18,307 bases of DNA from Clostridia bacterium (GTDB taxonomy: Bacteria > Bacillota_A > Clostridia > Christensenellales > CAG-138): contig JAFZJT010000262.1 in assembly GCA_017553815.1 (NCBI GenBank), positions 1-18,307 of the forward strand, written 5' to 3'. The notes beneath the pieces are model-generated. The model saw only the letters and a list, made by a program, of their open reading frames with translations. It did not search any database and was not told where the DNA came from. Below, in pieces: positions 1 to 7,570 of this stretch. The position numbers were made by a program, and so were the translations under genes. How positions within the stretch are numbered: position 1 is the stretch's first letter; the number at the start of each line of letters is the position of its first letter.

Positions 1-489
1 TATTACTACTTCCAAAGCAAGGAGCAAATACTTGAACAGGTTGTCGAAATGTTATTGCATAAGGGTTTGGAACGAGCTAACGGAGTGCTTGGCACCGATC
101 TATCCATTCCGGAGAAGATCATCGGCGTTATACTCGCTTTTAGGCCAATAGAGGCTGAAGTAGCCATTCAGAACACTCTTAATCAACCCGAGAATGTTTT
201 TCTCCATGACAGAGTGAACAAAAAGTTGATCGGCGATGCAGTCCCGTTGCTTGCCGAAATAGTGAGAGAAGGTAACAAACAGGGTATATTTGATTGTGAG
301 CAGGTTGAAGAACGCGTAAAGCTGATCCTTATCATGAGCTCCAGCTTGTTTGACGATGGCGCTTTTTCAGAGAGTGAAACAATCGCATTTGTAGACATAG
401 TGGAAAAAACAATCGGTGCGGAGTCGGGAACAATGGGCTTCATTATGAAACTGATATCGGGAGGAGTAAATGATGAAGAAAACAAATGA
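1..489 (+). CDS. TetR/AcrR-family transcriptional regulator, C-terminal part (5' end outside window)
   Basis: The reading frame is open from base 1 and ends at TGA 487-489, giving 162 visible residues. The first residues read YYYFQSKEQILEQVVEML, which matches the end of the TetR helix-turn-helix domain (family pattern YxYFxSKExLxxxV). The true start is therefore outside the window, and the internal ATG at 49 is not the start. The rest is the variable, mostly helical ligand-binding and dimerisation domain, so the effector cannot be predicted. TetR proteins are usually repressors that release DNA on binding a small molecule. The last 20 bases overlap the CPBP protease gene, so the two are probably co-transcribed, and the regulator may control that gene and its own (inference). 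Confidence 0.85.
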   Translation, partial: YYYFQSKEQILEQVVEMLLHKGLERANGVLGTDLSIPEKIIGVILAFRPIEAEVAIQNTLNQPENVFLHDRVNKKLIGDAVPLLAEIVREGNKQGIFDCEQVEERVKLILIMSSSLFDDGAFSESETIAFVDIVEKTIGAESGTMGFIMKLISGGVNDEENK

Positions 490-1318
490 TGAATACAGAT
501 ACAGACCGATACTCTTTTTCGTATTTGCATATCTGTTTACATGGATATTCTGGGTTCCGGCGATTTTTATGCCGGAGAGCATCAGCTCAATTCTTATGCT
601 GCTTGGCTTGTTAGCGCCGGCAGTCGTGTCCACCGTTTTCGTCATGACGTCCGGATCCGATGCGCTGAAGCAGGATCTGAAGAATAAAATCGTTGGTTTC
701 TACAAGGTAAAATGGCTAAATGTATTATGGGCGGTCATTGTTTTTGCGCTTGTGATTGCCTGCTCCATCCTGTTATCGCTGCTCTTTGGGCAATCCATTG
801 ATCAGTTTGCTTTCACGGAAGACTTTTCCTTTACAGGCGTCGGTATAGCAGGCGCGTTTATTACCATTACCCTTGCAGCCGTTATCGAAGAAGTTGGGTG
901 GAAAGGATACTGCGAGGATTCCATAGGGAACTATATGAACTGGTTTTGGGAATCCATGATCTTTGGTGTGCTTTGGTCATTTTGGCACTTTCCTCTCATC
1001 TTCATTAAGGGAACCTATCAGGCCGGGCTGATGGTGAATCCGCTGTATGTAATCAACTTTTTTATCAGCGGGATTCCAATGGGCTTCGTTATTACATGGG
1101 TGTACCTTGTAAGCGATCGTTCCATATTGGCGTGCATGATCTTTCACTTTTTCGTTAACTTCCTGCAGGAGAAGATCGCCATGACCCCGGAAACAAAATG
1201 TGCGGAGACCCTTGTCATTACTTTGGTCACCGTGATTATCGTTTGGGTCAAAAGGGATATGTTCTTTGAAACCCGTCACGTCGGAAGATTGCTTGAATAC
1301 AGCAATGAGCATCGGTAA
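470..1318 (+). CDS. CPBP-family (CAAX protease/Abi-type) intramembrane metalloprotease
   Basis: This is a predicted polytopic membrane protein of 282 residues with about seven hydrophobic segments. It carries the three CPBP (PF02517) motifs: a Glu-Glu pair in EEVGWKGY (residues 140-141), a His in FWHFPLIF (H173), and HxxxN in HFFVN (H226, N230). In the family these residues form the membrane-embedded site of CAAX-type prenyl endopeptidases. Bacterial members act in bacteriocin immunity, peptide maturation or regulated proteolysis; the substrate here is unknown. The usual motif is EExxxR, but this protein has Lys at the Arg position (K145). Two adjacent ATGs lie at 470 and 473. The GGAGGAG site at 460-466 is 3 nt from the first and 6 nt from the second, so 473 may be the real start. 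The gene overlaps the end of the TetR gene by 20 bases. Confidence 0.85.
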   Translation: MMKKTNDEYRYRPILFFVFAYLFTWIFWVPAIFMPESISSILMLLGLLAPAVVSTVFVMTSGSDALKQDLKNKIVGFYKVKWLNVLWAVIVFALVIACSILLSLLFGQSIDQFAFTEDFSFTGVGIAGAFITITLAAVIEEVGWKGYCEDSIGNYMNWFWESMIFGVLWSFWHFPLIFIKGTYQAGLMVNPLYVINFFISGIPMGFVITWVYLVSDRSILACMIFHFFVNFLQEKIAMTPETKCAETLVITLVTVIIVWVKRDMFFETRHVGRLLEYSNEHR

Positions 1319-1367
1319 TACCCCGAGCCGGCTCTTGAAAACCGAACAAGCAGATAGCTAAAACTTC

Positions 1368-1396
1368 TTGACAAACGGGCGCAACAGTGATAGAAT
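1368..1396 (+). promoter_or_regulatory. Sigma-A type promoter of the leuS leader
   Basis: TTGACA at 1368-1373 and TAGAAT at 1391-1396 are separated by exactly 17 bases. Transcription should start near 1403, about 320 bases upstream of the leuS start codon, which leaves room for the T-box leader. The CPBP gene ends 50 bases upstream, so leuS appears to be transcribed independently. Confidence 0.8.
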
Positions 1397-1402
1397 CCAA
1401 TG

Positions 1403-1698
1403 CGGTAAATGCGTTGAAGCGGATAATCCGTCCTGCTTCACCCGCTAAAGCGAGCCGCGTTCGGTGCAAGGCGGCAGCGGGGAAGGACGGCACTCGCCGC
1501 GGAGCTTTTGCGGTGAACGGAACGATGCTCGCTTCCTCAGCCGTAAGCGTATGCCCGCGTTAAGGGCGTTGAGCGGCTCGAACTGGATTATTTGCTTTTT
1601 CGAGCAACCGAAGTGGTACCGCGCAGGTACTTAAACTGTTTTCCTGCGTCTTCGGAAACGGCAAGTACGCCGTTTTCGGAGGCGTTTTATTTTGTTTA
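1403..1698 (+). promoter_or_regulatory. T-box riboswitch (leucine) in the leuS leader
   Basis: The T-box core AAGTGGTACCGCG is at 1611-1623 (family consensus AGGGTGGNACCGCG). It sits directly before a terminator hairpin and upstream of an aminoacyl-tRNA synthetase gene. A Stem I can be drawn: GCGG 1419-1422 pairs with CCGC 1497-1500, and CCGTCC 1428-1433 pairs with GGACGG 1485-1490. The distal part holds a GGTGCAAG stretch resembling the conserved GNUG region. The internal loop between the two helices places CTC (1493-1495), a leucine codon, in the specifier position. Uncharged tRNA-Leu should stabilise the antiterminator and allow leuS transcription. The T-box call is firm; the exact specifier is an inference from hand folding. 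Confidence 0.88.
1646..1697 (+). terminator. T-box-controlled intrinsic terminator (attenuator)
   Basis: The arm at 1646-1662 pairs with 1669-1685 to form a continuous stem of about 17 bp, including four G-U pairs, with the 6-base loop AAGTAC. A T-rich tail (1685-1697) follows. It lies 23 bases after the T-box core and 26 bases before the leuS ATG, as expected for the alternative to the antiterminator. Confidence 0.85.
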
Positions 1699-1723
1699 TA
1701 AACCGAAAGGAGCTTCATACATA

Positions 1724-4135
1724 ATGAGCGAACGCTACGAACATCTGCCTATAGAGAGAAAATGGCAGAAGATCTGGGACGATACGCATTGCTTCGAGGC
1801 AAAGGATGATTACACCATGCCCAAGTACTATGCGCTTATCGAGTTCCCGTTCCCCAGCGGTGCGGGTCTGCACGTGGGTCATCCGCGCAGCAATACCGCG
1901 CTGGACATCATCACGCGCAAAAGAAGGATGGAGGGCTACAACGTCCTCTTCCCGATAGGCTATGACAGCTTCGGCCTTCCCACAGAGAACTACGCCATTA
2001 AAACGGGCGAGCACCCCGCGAAGGTCACGGCGCGCAATATCAAGGTTTTCCACGACCAGCTGAAGATGCTCGGCTTCTCGTTCGACTATTCGCGCGAGAT
2101 ATACACATCCGACCCCGAGTATTACCGCTGGACCCAATGGATATTCCTCAAGCTCTTTGAGAAGGGGCTTGCATATAAGGCCGAGCTCCCGATAAATTTC
2201 TGCACGAGCTGTAAGGTCGGCCTTGCCAACGAAGAGGTCGTGGACGGCTGTTGTGAGCGTTGCGGAGCGCCCGTAGTGCGCATGGTTCGCTCGCAATGGA
2301 TGCTCAAGATAACCGCTTATGCGGGTAGGCTCATCGACGACCTTGACACCGTGGACTTCATCGACAGGGTCAAGCTCTCGCAGAAGAACTGGATAGGCAG
2401 GAGCACGGGCGCGGAGGTAACCTTTAAGATAGACGGCTACGACGAGGGTCTTCGCATCTACACCACCCGACCCGACACGCTCTTCGGCGCGACCTATATG
2501 GTAATCGCGCCCGAGCATCCGCTCGTTGAAGCGATGGCCGATAGGATAATCAATATCGAAAAGGTGCGCGAATACCGCGCCGCCGCCGCAAGGAAGAGCG
2601 ATTTTGAAAGAAGCGAGCTCGCTAAGGACAAGACCGGCGTTCCACTCGAGGGCGTGACGGCGATCAACCCAGCAACGGGCAAGCTCATACCCGTTTGGAT
2701 CTCGGACTACGTTCTGATGGGCTACGGCACGGGCGCTATCATGGCGGTTCCGGGCCATGACACGAGGGACTATGAGTTCGCTAAAACGATGGGCCTTCCG
2801 ATCATCGAGGTCGTCGCGGGCGGCGATATCGAGAAGGAAGCGTTCACCGACTGCGAAACGGGCGTGCTCGTCAATTCGGGCTTCCTCAACGGTATGCAGG
2901 TCGAGGACGCGAAGAAGGCGATGATAGATTGGCTCGAAAAGGAGGGCATCGGCACCAAGAAGACCAACTTCAAGCTCCGCGATTGGCTGTTCAGCCGCCA
3001 GAGGTACTGGGGCGAGCCGATACCGCTCGTTTACTGCGAGCATTGCGGCTGGGTGCCGCTCCCCGAGAGCGAGCTCCCGCTCCGCTTGCCCGAGATAGAG
3101 GACTTCCGCCCCGCGGACGACGGTTCCTCCGCTTTGAAGCGTGCGACCGATTGGATCCACACAACCTGCCCCAAGTGCGGCGCACCCGCGGAGCGAGAGA
3201 TAGACACCATGCCCAACTGGGCGGGCTCGAGCTGGTACTATATGCGCTATTGCGACCCGCACAACGATAAGGTGCTTGCCGACAGAAAGGCGCTCGACTA
3301 CTGGCTCCCCGTGGATTGGTACAACGGCGGCATGGAGCACACCACTCTACATCTTCTGTACTCCCGCTTCTGGCATAAATTCCTCTACGATATCGGCGTA
3401 GTGGGCTGCTCCGAGCCCTATATGAAGCGCACGAGCCACGGCATGATACTCGCCGAGGACGGCAGCAAGATGAGTAAATCGAGGGGCAACGTCATCAACC
3501 CCGACGACCTCGTCAACGAATACGGCGCGGACACCGTGCGCGCATACGAGATGTTTATCGGCGCGTTCGACCAAACGATTCCCTGGAGCACTCAGGGCGT
3601 CAAGGGATGCCGCAGGTTCCTTGAAAGGGTATGGCGCCTGCAGGATATGATCACCGAGGGCGAAGGCATCCGCAAGGAGATGGCGGCAAGCGTGCACGGC
3701 TGTATCAAGAAGGTCACCGAGGACTTCGAGCGTATGAAGTTCAACACCGCCATAGCCGCGATGATGAGCCTTGTGAACGATTTCTACCAGAAGGGCGACG
3801 TAACGCGCGATGAATTGCATACCCTGCTGGTTCTGATGAACCCCGTGTGTCCGCATATCACCGAGGAGATGAACGAGCTCATCGGCTTCACCGCACCCAT
3901 CTACGAGGGCGAGTGGCCGAAGCACGATGAAGCCGCGCTCGTTAAGGACGAGATGGAGATAGCGGTGCAGGTCAACGGCAAGATCCGCGCAAGGATGAAC
4001 GTGCCGGTCGGCATGGAGGAGGCCGCGCTGCGCGAGCTCGTGCTCTCAAACGATGAGGTCAAGCCCCACGTCGAGGGCAAGAACATCGTCAAGTTCATCG
4101 CGATAAGGAATATCGTGAATATCGTTGTTAAATAA
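1724..4135 (+). CDS. leuS: Leucyl-tRNA synthetase
   Basis: This 803-residue cytoplasmic class I synthetase charges tRNA-Leu with leucine. The HIGH signature is HVGH (residues 50-53) and the KMSKS loop is KMSKS (582-586). The CP1 editing domain shows its threonine-rich TTRPDTLFG (from about 247) and the GYGTGAIMAVPGHD segment, which carry out post-transfer editing. Two Cys pairs (CTSC...CERC and CEHC...CPKC) are zinc-binding candidates typical of bacterial LeuRS. The C-terminus ends in the usual IVNIVVK. The frame is open back to 1592, but that part translates the T-box and terminator. The ATG at 1724 has an AAAGGAG site (1705-1712), and the protein begins with the typical LeuRS N-terminus. 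Length and domain order are normal. Confidence 0.97.
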   Translation: MSERYEHLPIERKWQKIWDDTHCFEAKDDYTMPKYYALIEFPFPSGAGLHVGHPRSNTALDIITRKRRMEGYNVLFPIGYDSFGLPTENYAIKTGEHPAKVTARNIKVFHDQLKMLGFSFDYSREIYTSDPEYYRWTQWIFLKLFEKGLAYKAELPINFCTSCKVGLANEEVVDGCCERCGAPVVRMVRSQWMLKITAYAGRLIDDLDTVDFIDRVKLSQKNWIGRSTGAEVTFKIDGYDEGLRIYTTRPDTLFGATYMVIAPEHPLVEAMADRIINIEKVREYRAAAARKSDFERSELAKDKTGVPLEGVTAINPATGKLIPVWISDYVLMGYGTGAIMAVPGHDTRDYEFAKTMGLPIIEVVAGGDIEKEAFTDCETGVLVNSGFLNGMQVEDAKKAMIDWLEKEGIGTKKTNFKLRDWLFSRQRYWGEPIPLVYCEHCGWVPLPESELPLRLPEIEDFRPADDGSSALKRATDWIHTTCPKCGAPAEREIDTMPNWAGSSWYYMRYCDPHNDKVLADRKALDYWLPVDWYNGGMEHTTLHLLYSRFWHKFLYDIGVVGCSEPYMKRTSHGMILAEDGSKMSKSRGNVINPDDLVNEYGADTVRAYEMFIGAFDQTIPWSTQGVKGCRRFLERVWRLQDMITEGEGIRKEMAASVHGCIKKVTEDFERMKFNTAIAAMMSLVNDFYQKGDVTRDELHTLLVLMNPVCPHITEEMNELIGFTAPIYEGEWPKHDEAALVKDEMEIAVQVNGKIRARMNVPVGMEEAALRELVLSNDEVKPHVEGKNIVKFIAIRNIVNIVVK

Positions 4136-4156
4136 TTTAGAAAAGAATAATGCTGA

Positions 4157-4203
4157 CTCGGTGCGGGAAGCTGATTGGGATGCTTCCTGCACCGAGTATT
4201 GTG
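4157..4203 (+). terminator. Strong hairpin after leuS, probable terminator
   Basis: CTCGGTGCGGGAAGC (4157-4171) pairs with GCTTCCTGCACCGAG (4182-4196), a 15-bp stem with one G-U pair and a 10-base loop. The following bases (TATTGTGATTATT) are only moderately T-rich. It begins 21 bases after the leuS stop. It overlaps the longest possible N-terminus of the next gene (ATG 4150), which argues against that start. Confidence 0.65.
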
Positions 4204-4209
4204 ATTATT

Positions 4210-5160
4210 ATGAAGCGTATGAAATGGTTGAAAAAAGTGCTGAAGGTACTTGCGGCTGTGCTTGGTTTTGCGGCGCTTTGCATAGCTGCTTTGGCGGTCT
4301 ATAATCGGATCGCGCTGAAAAAAGAGGCATCCAGGATCGTTCCAAACGGTGAAATGATCGATTTGGGCGAATATAGTGTTCACGTCTACGCAGAAGGAGC
4401 GGAGACTGATTCGCCGGTGCTTGTATTCTTGTCAGGATCGGCTACTGTTGCGCCTGTGTACGACTTCAAGGCTTTATATAATCGACTTACCGATGAGTAC
4501 AGGATCGCAGTTGTTGAAAAAGCCGGCTATGGATATTCGGACATTGTTCGGGTAGAGCGTGATGTGAAAACTATGGTGGAAGAGGTGCGCGGTGCAGTTT
4601 TCGGCGCGGGAATAAGAGGTCCGTTTGTTTTGGTTCCGCATTCAATGTCAGGGCTTGAGGCGATTTATTGGGCGCAGAATTATCCGAGCGAAGTGGCCGG
4701 CATAGTGGGGATAGATATGTCCGTTCCGGACAGCTACGATGACTTCGATTTTGGACGGATCAACACAATGCGGACAATAGGAAAACTCTCAGTCTTGCTC
4801 GGATTGATGAGGATCCCCGGTCTTTACCCGCTAAATGATGAACCGTTAAGCGAATACGAAAAAGAGCAACAGAAGCTGCTTATGTATCGAAATGCGGTAA
4901 ACATTGATTATATTGAAGAAGGAAAGCGGGTTTATGAAAATGCTCAAACCGTAAAATCAGCTGGTAACATAACCTGTCCTGTTCTAATGTTTTGCTCGAA
5001 TGGCAAGGAGATAGGGGATTTTTGGCTGCCTGCACAGAATGGATTCGCGCAGGAAAACAATGCGGAGATCGTGACTTTTGACTGCGGTCATTATATCCAT
5101 TATTATAAAAGCTATGAAATGGCGGAACATATCAAGCGTTTTATGGAGAGGTTTAAGTGA
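4210..5160 (+). CDS. Alpha/beta hydrolase with N-terminal membrane anchor
   Basis: From ATG 4210 the product is 316 residues. It starts with a basic stretch (MKRMKWLKK) and a hydrophobic segment to about residue 31, probably a signal anchor with the domain outside the membrane. The hydrolase fold shows an oxyanion-type LSGSA loop (about residues 74-78), a nucleophile elbow VPHSMSG with the likely catalytic Ser at about 145, and a late FDCGHYIHYY supplying the His. The elbow departs from GxSxG (Pro at -2, Ser at +2), as in a divergent hydrolase or esterase group; the substrate is unknown. The alternative ATG at 4150 would lie inside the post-leuS hairpin, and neither start has a good ribosome binding site. 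The gene is visibly AT-richer than leuS and is followed by a decayed leuS 3' end, which suggests it was inserted. Confidence 0.75.
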   Translation: MKRMKWLKKVLKVLAAVLGFAALCIAALAVYNRIALKKEASRIVPNGEMIDLGEYSVHVYAEGAETDSPVLVFLSGSATVAPVYDFKALYNRLTDEYRIAVVEKAGYGYSDIVRVERDVKTMVEEVRGAVFGAGIRGPFVLVPHSMSGLEAIYWAQNYPSEVAGIVGIDMSVPDSYDDFDFGRINTMRTIGKLSVLLGLMRIPGLYPLNDEPLSEYEKEQQKLLMYRNAVNIDYIEEGKRVYENAQTVKSAGNITCPVLMFCSNGKEIGDFWLPAQNGFAQENNAEIVTFDCGHYIHYYKSYEMAEHIKRFMERFK

Positions 5161-5181
5161 TGTGCTTTTAGGCGAGGTAAA

Positions 5182-5229
5182 AACCACCTCGCGGGCAAGA
5201 CCGTCGTCAAGTTCACAGCAATCGCAAAA
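5182..5229 (+). pseudogene. Decayed second copy of the leuS 3' end
   Basis: One frame reads NHLAGKTVVKFTAIAK. It aligns without gaps to PHVEGKNIVKFIAIRN near the leuS C-terminus (codons around 4070-4115), and similarity is also visible at the base level. A possible EVK just upstream (5174-5182), in another frame across an A5 run, would extend the match. Downstream the frame becomes unrelated sequence. This looks like the displaced end of an older or duplicated leuS, separated from the intact gene by the hydrolase. Confidence 0.55.
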
Positions 5230-5346
5230 CTCAAGCGTAGGTTGAATTCGCTAAAAATATGCGTTATTTACTTTTGCTCTGTGATGCGTTATCATCAAGT
5301 TGTCTCGAGATGAACAAAATAAGTATTATCGAAAGGAATTGATACT

Positions 5347-5871
5347 ATGGACAACGCAAAGATCGGTGGCTATATCCAGATGCTTCGCCATAGGGCGGGT
5401 CTGACGCAGAAGGAGCTCGCCGATAGGTTGAATATCTCGTTTCAGGCCGTTTCAAAATGGGAAACGGGGGAGAGCCTGCCCGATACGGGGCTTTTGCTCG
5501 ACGTTGCGGATATACTCGGCGTATCCGTCGATAAGCTCTTGACGGGCGGCGCGTTCATCACCAACGAACGCAAGCTCATGCGCCTTGAGGACGTAAAGAT
5601 CGGCTTTGAACTTCTTGAGGATATCGGCCGCTGCTTCGGCGAAAAATGCACCTTCTACACCGCGATGATAGACGGCATCAACGAAAAAATGAATATGGAT
5701 ATCCTTGAGTATCTGAAGAACCCGAAAACTCGCGACGTGATGTATGCCGAGGTGCTTATCCAAGGCATAATGGACGGCAAGACCGTCGATATGGAGGAGA
5801 TCGAGGCGGGGCTTGAGAATAAGAAGATGGTAGAGGTCATAAGGGACTATCTCAACAAGACCGAAGCCTAA
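5347..5871 (+). CDS. XRE-family helix-turn-helix transcriptional regulator
   Basis: The product has 174 residues. The N-terminal Cro/C1-type domain (about residues 7-66) contains AGLTQKELADRLNISFQAVSKWETGESLPD and ends with LGVSVDKLLTGG. The recognition helix ISFQAVSKWE and the VSVDKLL ending are typical of Bacillota XRE regulators. The C-terminal 100 residues are acidic and probably helical, with no recognised domain. GAAAGGAATTGATACT upstream of ATG 5347 supplies the ribosome binding site (5331-5337). The gene stands alone and converges with the nitrilase gene. Its targets are unknown. Confidence 0.85.
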   Translation: MDNAKIGGYIQMLRHRAGLTQKELADRLNISFQAVSKWETGESLPDTGLLLDVADILGVSVDKLLTGGAFITNERKLMRLEDVKIGFELLEDIGRCFGEKCTFYTAMIDGINEKMNMDILEYLKNPKTRDVMYAEVLIQGIMDGKTVDMEEIEAGLENKKMVEVIRDYLNKTEA

Positions 5872-5872
5872 G

Positions 5873-5918
5873 CTAAGTGAATAGTGAATAGTTGAGGTTG
5901 AAATTCCTGCGGAATTTC
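5873..5918. repeat. Short direct repeat plus AT-rich hairpin, possible dispersed repeat
   Basis: AGTGAATAGTGAATAG, a direct repeat of GTGAATA, is followed by GAAATTCC (5900-5907), TGC and GGAATTTC (5911-5918), a perfect 8-bp hairpin with a 3-base loop. No T-run follows, so it is not a convincing terminator. The arrangement resembles the small dispersed palindromic repeats scattered between genes of uncultured Clostridia; only one copy is visible here. Confidence 0.3.
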
Positions 5919-5970
5919 AGAAGATTTAAACACTTTCATTAAAAACATGTGGTTTCAACGAAGAAATAAC

Positions 5971-5995
5971 GGACGCGGTTTACCGCGTCCATTTT
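5971..5995. terminator. Hairpin between convergent genes, possible bidirectional terminator
   Basis: GGACGCGGT (5971-5979) and ACCGCGTCC (5982-5990) form a perfect 9-bp GC-rich stem with only TT between the arms. It lies between the converging XRE and nitrilase genes. ATTTT follows on the + strand and GTTATTTCTT on the - strand, so the tails are weak in both directions. Confidence 0.55.
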
Positions 5996-6045
5996 GGGAT
6001 CGAGAATAGGTATTGATCGTGAATTAAGAAGCCTAAAAAGCCCGT

Positions 6046-6750
6046 TCAAAGTTCAACGAATAAAAGCCCTTCCTCGCCGTAATCAAGTCTTTGTTCTATC
6101 CTGCCGCGCTCAAAACAAAACGCGCCGCCGATTGAATCGGGGTCATGCGAAATGGGGTTCACAAGCAAGGCTCTACCCGCGGCGAGCAGGGCCTGCTCGG
6201 CATACTCGTGCTCCATCTTGCGCCATTCATCCAAAGGAAAATTGATGTAAACGGGCCAAACGAGCACTCCGTTCGTTTTGAACCTTTCGGGCATATCCCA
6301 CATATCGCCGCAGAGCGCAAGCATCAGCTTTTGACCGCGATAATCAAATTCGCAGGTTTCATTGCCCTCTTTATAATGCCAATCAGTATTCGGTTCGCGC
6401 CAACCCACCGATATCCGGCGATAGTTTTGCGTAAGCCTGCCGCCCTCGATCACGGCGCAGGAGGAATAGATGCTCTCGCCGTCGAGCTCGAAATAGCCGA
6501 ACACGATATCCGTGCCGTATTCGCGGCTCATTCTCTCGATTCGCCGCATGGTCTCGCTCTGCTGCTCTATCGCGATAGCCTTATCCGTATCAAAATCCCA
6601 GCAAAGCGCGTCAAAGCCCTGCAAAAAGCTCTCGCCGAAAACGACGATATCGGCCTTTCCGCTCGCTTTCTCGATTGCGCGCTCCATATTCTTAAGGTTG
6701 AAGTCGATATCGCCATTGCGAAACTCGTATTGAGCAATTGCTGTCTTCAT
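6046..6750 (-). CDS. Carbon-nitrogen hydrolase (nitrilase superfamily) protein
   Basis: This is a 234-residue cytoplasmic protein. It shows the nitrilase fold order: catalytic Glu in VVFGESFLQG (E40), the middle YRRISVGWREP segment (residues 110-120), and the nucleophile Cys in LALCGDMWD (C147). These enzymes hydrolyse amide or nitrile C-N bonds; the substrate is not evident. The catalytic Lys expected in the middle segment is not obvious, since Arg occupies those positions (R111, R112, R118), so activity may be altered or lost. The frame is open further upstream to 6927, but that part lies over aroE. ATG 6750 has a GGAG 12 bases upstream and gives the normal family N-terminus MKTAIAQ. It follows aroE by 28 bases, probably as the last gene of the operon. 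Confidence 0.8.
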   Translation of the reverse strand: MKTAIAQYEFRNGDIDFNLKNMERAIEKASGKADIVVFGESFLQGFDALCWDFDTDKAIAIEQQSETMRRIERMSREYGTDIVFGYFELDGESIYSSCAVIEGGRLTQNYRRISVGWREPNTDWHYKEGNETCEFDYRGQKLMLALCGDMWDMPERFKTNGVLVWPVYINFPLDEWRKMEHEYAEQALLAAGRALLVNPISHDPDSIGGAFCFERGRIEQRLDYGEEGLLFVEL

Positions 6751-6778
6751 CGGTTCGTTTTCTCCGTTTCGTGCGTTA

Positions 6779-7567
6779 TCATTCGGTATAACTATAGCCC
6801 GTCCAAAGCTTGAACGCAAGCACGCCCTGATGATAGAGCATCCGCTCTCCCGAAACGGTTTTGAGGGAGCGCTGCTTTGCGCTTTTGATAAGACTCGTTT
6901 CGCGGTCGCGGCGGTAGACCATGTCAACCACCGTGCATGAGGGCTTCAGAAGCGAAACGAACGAAAGATCGCCGAAAACCGCGCCATCCTTCATCCCAAG
7001 CGGCGTGGCGTTGATAAAGATATCCGCGCCTGAAATGAGCGAAGACGCAACCTCAAAGCTGAAGATCGCGTCCTCGATAGGGTAGGCTCGGCCGGTTTTC
7101 GCATGCTGCCTTGAAACGGTATAAGCGACGCAGCCGTCATCCTCAAGCGCGGCCTTTGCGGCGCATGCTGCGCCTCCGCTTCCGAGAATGATCGCGGTTC
7201 TTCCAGTGGACTCCACGCCCGCTTCGCGAAGCGCGCTCATAATCCCGGAGCCGTCGGTGTTGTGCCCGATCAGCATACCGTTTTCAACGCAAACGATATT
7301 GACCGTGCCGGTCCTCTTCGCAAAGAACGATGCGTCGTCGAGATAGGGCAGAACGGCCTTTTTATGAGGCATTGTGACCGCAAAGCCGTTCAGTTCATGT
7401 GCTTTTACGATCTCGCGAAGGTTTTCAAGCTCGTCCGAAGTTATTCTAAGGCGCTCGAAGGTTGCGTCTACGCCTGCTTTTTCAAACATTGGCGCGTAGA
7501 GCTCGGGCGAGCGGCTGTGTTCGACGGGGGCGCCGATAACAGCATAATGTTTCATGTTGTTAGCCAT
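6779..7567 (-). CDS. aroE: Shikimate dehydrogenase (NADP+)
   Basis: The product has 262 residues, the normal AroE length. It reduces 3-dehydroshikimate to shikimate, the fourth step of the common aromatic pathway. The N-terminal substrate domain shows the shikimate-binding Ser pair in HSRSP (residues 17-21), the catalytic Lys in TMPHK (K69) and Asp in GHNTDGSG (D105). The Rossmann domain has GSGGA (129-133) and INATPLGM, and the C-terminal YHQG motif is present. ATG 7567 has GGAGG 8 bases upstream; a second ATG four codons in is possible. It lies 3 bases downstream of aroQ, so the two are translationally close and encode consecutive steps. Confidence 0.95.
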   Translation of the reverse strand: MANNMKHYAVIGAPVEHSRSPELYAPMFEKAGVDATFERLRITSDELENLREIVKAHELNGFAVTMPHKKAVLPYLDDASFFAKRTGTVNIVCVENGMLIGHNTDGSGIMSALREAGVESTGRTAIILGSGGAACAAKAALEDDGCVAYTVSRQHAKTGRAYPIEDAIFSFEVASSLISGADIFINATPLGMKDGAVFGDLSFVSLLKPSCTVVDMVYRRDRETSLIKSAKQRSLKTVSGERMLYHQGVLAFKLWTGYSYTE

Positions 7568-7570
7568 AAT

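Noticed and set aside
1592..1723. A 44-codon N-terminal extension of LeuRS starting at TTG 1592
   Set aside because: These bases form the T-box antiterminator and terminator. The ATG at 1724 has a proper ribosome binding site and gives the normal LeuRS N-terminus.
1715..3340. A long - strand ORF of 541 codons opposite leuS
   Set aside because: It is the antisense shadow of a GC-rich, highly conserved gene and resembles no protein family.
5172..5192. The 7-bp hairpin after the hydrolase as its terminator
   Set aside because: The stem is perfect but no T-rich tail follows; the bases after it are the leuS-like remnant.
5300..5329. TTGTCT and TATTAT, 18 bases apart, as the promoter of the XRE gene
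   Set aside because: Transcription would begin at about 5336, inside or after the ribosome binding site, so it could not serve ATG 5347.
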